Positions 56,794 through 60,000 of a DNA stretch of 60,000 bases are shown one piece after another. Position 1 is the stretch's first letter. The number at the start of each line of letters is the position of its first letter. The notes beneath the pieces were generated by a model. The model did not search any database. It saw only the letters and a list, made by a program, of their open reading frames with translations, and had not been told where the DNA came from. The position numbers were made by a program, and so were the translations under genes. This DNA is from Takakia lepidozioides. Its lineage: Eukaryota > Streptophyta > Takakiopsida > Takakiales > Takakiaceae. Location: positions 88,518,756-88,578,755 of the forward strand of contig CM060731.1 of the NCBI GenBank assembly GCA_030704615.1, in the 5' to 3' direction.

Positions 56794-56870
56794 CAAAACG
56801 TAAAGCGAGTGGAAAATGCAGAGATTGAAGACCCTGCCTCAGATATTTCCCATGCATCGTTGCGGCAGTA
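56794..56870 (+). CDS. Probable second exon of the same gene
   Basis: An acceptor (TAATCAG) precedes a phase-0 frame beginning QNVKRVENAEIEDPASDISH. It is acidic and soluble-looking. Its end cannot be fixed because LINE sequence takes over by 56940 at the latest. Confidence 0.35.
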
Positions 56871-56937
56871 TAGAATGAGCTGTATCTTTAGGTTTGTGCA
56901 ACTCACAGCCTACACCTGTACTACCAGCTCCGTAAAG

Positions 56938-59625
56938 ATATCAATCAGCTTGTTAGGTCTCAGAAGAAATTATACTGGGACAAGTTATACAGTGAAAATA
57001 AACTCAAACCACCATGGTGGTTAATGACAAGAAATTCTGGTTGGCCTTCAACGTTTTGTACAAGCCGAAAAAAACGGTCAGCAAGTACAAGCGCTGAAGA
57101 CTACTAAAGGTGCAGTGGTGACTTCATCGGTTGACATTGTCAAAACCTTTGAAACTCATTACAGTATCCGGGAAGAAACTTATAGGCTACCAGTGAGGGG
57201 TCTTGCGTGCTGAATGGAAGGGGGAGGGGACAAACAGTTGGACAGTTCTCCTCTTAACCTTATCTGGAAGACTGAAATGACCCCTTTCGCTGGCGACAGG
57301 GGGTCATTGTCAATCTATACAAGAAGGGTGACAGAGAAGAACCGGGGGAACTACCGTGGCATCACGCTCCTCAATTGCTGTTGGCAAGACATTCTGCAGA
57401 GTTATAAGTAACTCGTCTCGAGGTGATTCTGGAGTCTAGAGGTTGTTTTTCCACGAAGGCCAAGCTGGCTTTCGGCGAAACAGGGGCTGTGTGGATCATA
57501 TCTTCACTCTAAGCCAGATTATCCAGGGAAGGAAAAAAGAAGGGAAACCCACTTATGTCTTTTTCCTGGATGTCAAAAAGGCTTATGACACAGTGTGGAG
57601 AGAGAGATGGCCTATGGTTCCGCCTCTTGGTTGACCAGAGAAGAACCGGGGAACTACCTGGCATCACGCTCCTCAATGCTGTTGGCAAGACATTCTGCAG
57701 AGTTATAAGTACTCGTCTCGAGGTGATCTGGAGTCGGTTGACCAGAGAAGAACCGGGGAACTACCGTGGCATCACGCTCCTCAATGCTGTTGGCAAGACA
57801 TTCTGCAGAGTTATAAGTACTCGTCTCGAGGTGATCTGGAGTCTAGAGGTTGTTTCCACGAAGGCCAAAGCTGGCTTTCGGCGAAACAGGGGCTGTGTGG
57901 ATCTATCTTCACTCTAAGCCAGATTATCCAGGGGAAGAAAAAAGAAGGAAACCCACTTATGTCTTTTTCTTCTGGATGTCAAAAGGCTTATGACACAGTG
58001 TGGAGAGATGGCCTATGGTTCCGCCTCTGGTCTTGTGGGATCAAGGAAAAGATGTGGAGAGTTGTCCACAACTTGTATGCTCACACCAAAAGCTGTGTCA
58101 CTGTTAACGGACAGAAGTCCAACTTCTTTGACATAGACTGTAGCTCAAGGATGTACTCTCTCCCCTCTGCTCTTCAATGTTTTCATCAATCAACTCCTCG
58201 AGGATGTGGAAAGTGAGGGATTTGGGTTAAGGGTGGGTGATACCACCATACCAGCCCTTATGTTTGCGGATGACTTCGCAGGCATAGGGGAGACTCCAAC
58301 CAATCTCCAGGAGTTGATTGATTGTGCGAAGAGATACTTTGATCTTTGGGGGCTAGAGGCTAATGTCAGCAAATGTGCAGTGGTAGCATTCAACGACAGA
58401 GGAGAGGGAGGAAGTGATCTTAAGTGGCAGTGGGGTAGCCAAGAGATCCCGGTCCTCCCTTCCTACACTTACCTGGGCGTTGAGTTCTCCTCCAATTGTA
58501 ATTGGGATGCACATATCCGGAAAGTTGTTCAAACTGGCAAGGGCAAAGCTCTGGGGCTCACTAATTTTTCCACTGCAGAGGGGTCAACTCTGAGGTTAAG
58601 AAAACCATGCTTTGCCGCGTTATTAGACCTGCCATGGAGTACGGATCTGCTATATGGGTTGATAACTCCAACCAGGCTAAGTCTCTAGAATCCATTCAAG
58701 TGGGGGTGCTTAAGGAGTGTATGTCAGCATGCTCCAAAACAGCCAAGTGGCTGTTCGGGGTGAGTTTGGCATTCCGTCCTTAAGCTCCCGACGAGATGAA
58801 TTCAAGGTCAGATGGTGGGGTCAGCTGCAACATATGCCCAACACCAGATATCCTAAGTTAATCGACTCTATATCTTGGAACAGGACCGCCCTGTCAAACA
58901 GGCTAAGTCCTGGCAGAAGAGAGTAGAAGAGATCCTCAAGGACCTGGACTGGATCCGCAAGTCTTGACCCTGCTGGATAAATCTGACTTAGAGGCTGTAG
59001 TGTCCTCAGCCATGTCTGTTGCCATGAGATTGTCTGATGAAAATGAAGTTAGGCAGAAAACTTCCCTGAACTTGTTTCCAGTCTGTGACATGGGGGAGGA
59101 CATCTTGGATGACCTCAAGGGTCTACCCACTCTCGCACTAGACTGAAATTTAAACTCAGGGCAGGAAGCCTACCTTTGAACAGCAAACAGAAGTAGAGAG
59201 GAAAGGGAGAGTGCAATTGCCCGTTGTGTGGGCAATCTGAAGACAGTATTCATTTTCTGATACACTGTCTGGGGTTCTCTCACCAAAGAGACACTCTCTT
59301 CAAATCTATTAAGGGAATTGTGCCTGTACCCCTGTTTACCAACTTTGAAAGTCTCGAGGCTGAGCCAAAAGCCCAGGCCCTCCTGAGGCCTAGTTTTTGG
59401 GGAAAAAACACCCAGCAGATTGATGCTTGTGTGAAGGGATTTCTAGAGGATATCTGGAAAACCCGGATTAATTCTTTATATGGAGGTAAGTCACTACCAA
59501 CGTCAGCCCCTGACAGAGGTAGGTTCTGTCCCTTTTGTTCCCGCTCAAACTGGGCGCGGGGTCAATGGCCACAAGGCTACGGCAAACAACGTCTTATGAG
59601 TACAATAATGTGCCGGGGTCGATAG
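56938..59625 (+). pseudogene. LINE ORF2 remnant: reverse transcriptase and C-terminal zinc region
   Basis: Pieces in order: INQLVRSQKKLYWDKLYSEN (pre-RT linker), NYRGITLLNAVGKTFCRVI (RT motif 1), AGFRRNRGCVDHIFTL, VFFLDVKKAYDTVW (catalytic Asp region), MFADDFAGIGET (FADD box), SYTYLGVEFSSNCNW, and near 59215 a CPLCGQSEDSIHFLIHC zinc-finger-like end. This order is typical of jockey/I/L1-type non-LTR elements. Many frameshifts and an internal duplication make it inactive. No endonuclease or poly(A) tail is seen, and it probably interrupts the gene starting at 56189. Confidence 0.85.
57327..57845. repeat. Internal duplication in the LINE reverse transcriptase
   Basis: A segment of about 105 bp beginning AGAAGAACCGGGG and ending with GTGATCTGGAGTC occurs in adjacent form near 57640-57733 and 57740-57843. 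An earlier, slightly different copy lies near 57336-57435. The flank with GGCTGTGTGGAT also occurs twice (57486, 57891). Confidence 0.85.
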
Positions 59626-60000
59626 TATATTTGAGTCAATGATAGCAATTGAGAATGGTTTTCACAAGTGAAAATGGTGGTATCACTTCATGGTCAAAGG
59701 AAATTCACATTTATCCAATTGTACTTCCTAGGGCTCCTAATGACAAACAGGTTATCATGTAGTCATCATTCTATGGGTCTGGCTTTAGGTGGGTTCAATG
59801 CAAGTTGATGATAGGAATTTAGGGCACAAGTTCCCCAATGTGCAAAGGTTGAAGAGTAGAACAATGTTTGGTTTAACACAAAAATGAAATGGTCTAAGAT
59901 TTATGGTAGCAAGTACTTCTGATGTTCCTGATTTCTAGGGTCAGTTCAACTGATATAGATTTTGGGTGAGAGTTTGATTGCAGGCTCATCCACATCGGCA
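59626..60000. other. No recognisable gene
   Basis: AT-rich DNA after the LINE with no frame or repeat that I recognise. Confidence 0.4.

Overview
The window looks like nuclear DNA of a land plant, probably a non-seed plant such as a moss or liverwort. The evidence is a complete single-exon PYR/PYL/RCAR abscisic-acid receptor with the gate sequence SGIPA (46804-47376, minus), plant-type PLS pentatricopeptide (PPR) fragments, GT-AG introns, and a dense plant transposon fauna: CACTA, MULE, PIF/Harbinger, hAT, chromovirus Ty3 LTR elements, LINEs and tRNA-type SINEs. The ABA receptor resembles bryophyte receptors as I remember them; that placement is inference.

Layout. 0.8-11 kb (plus): a decayed multi-exon gene (copy A) with a ParB/sulfiredoxin-like domain (DGNHR motif) and a beta-class DNA-methyltransferase-like domain. 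Its intron 1 is full of GCCGGC-centred palindromes, and it is split at 5605 by a 5.0-kb CACTA element with a CAT target duplication. 12.5-24.2 kb (minus): a diverged paralogue (copy B) lies upstream of a MULE transposase with a SWIM zinc finger in the same orientation. Around and between the two genes are arrays of the 16-bp palindrome ATTTCGGCGCCGAAAT, largely phased at about 64 bp. 24-29 kb: mixed repeats, a non-autonomous CACTA element and an LTR fragment. 28.7-29.9 kb: the 3' part of a third, related MULE with its own palindrome type (core ATGCGGCGCCGCAT). It is cut by an LTR retrotransposon.

29.9-37.5 kb: a rearranged chromovirus with 725-bp LTRs, a tRNA-iMet-type primer site, gag and integrase plus chromodomain. 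A large inverted LTR-bearing segment replaces most of pol. A PPR-derived repeat follows, holding a solo LTR flanked by CAAGT. 38-46 kb: LINE remnants, an hAT MITE, a TTAA-flanked element and a Tourist MITE, with long stretches lacking recognisable genes. 46.8-47.4 kb: the ABA receptor, the only clearly intact host gene. 48-53 kb: Harbinger transposase relic, LINE pieces, a CACTA end and another TTAA element. 53.7-54.8 kb: AT-rich DNA crowded with TTTCACTA/TAGTGAAA words. 56.2-59.6 kb: first exons of an unrecognised membrane-anchored protein, then a LINE reverse-transcriptase relic.

The most unusual content is the ParB-like/methyltransferase-like gene family and its locus-specific palindromes. 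At three loci with this gene or the associated MULE, the DNA carries a different GC-centred palindrome. I propose, as inference, a Mutator-like element family that encodes a site-binding or chromatin-modifying accessory protein (compare the VANDAL-VANC system) acting on its own parS-like arrays.
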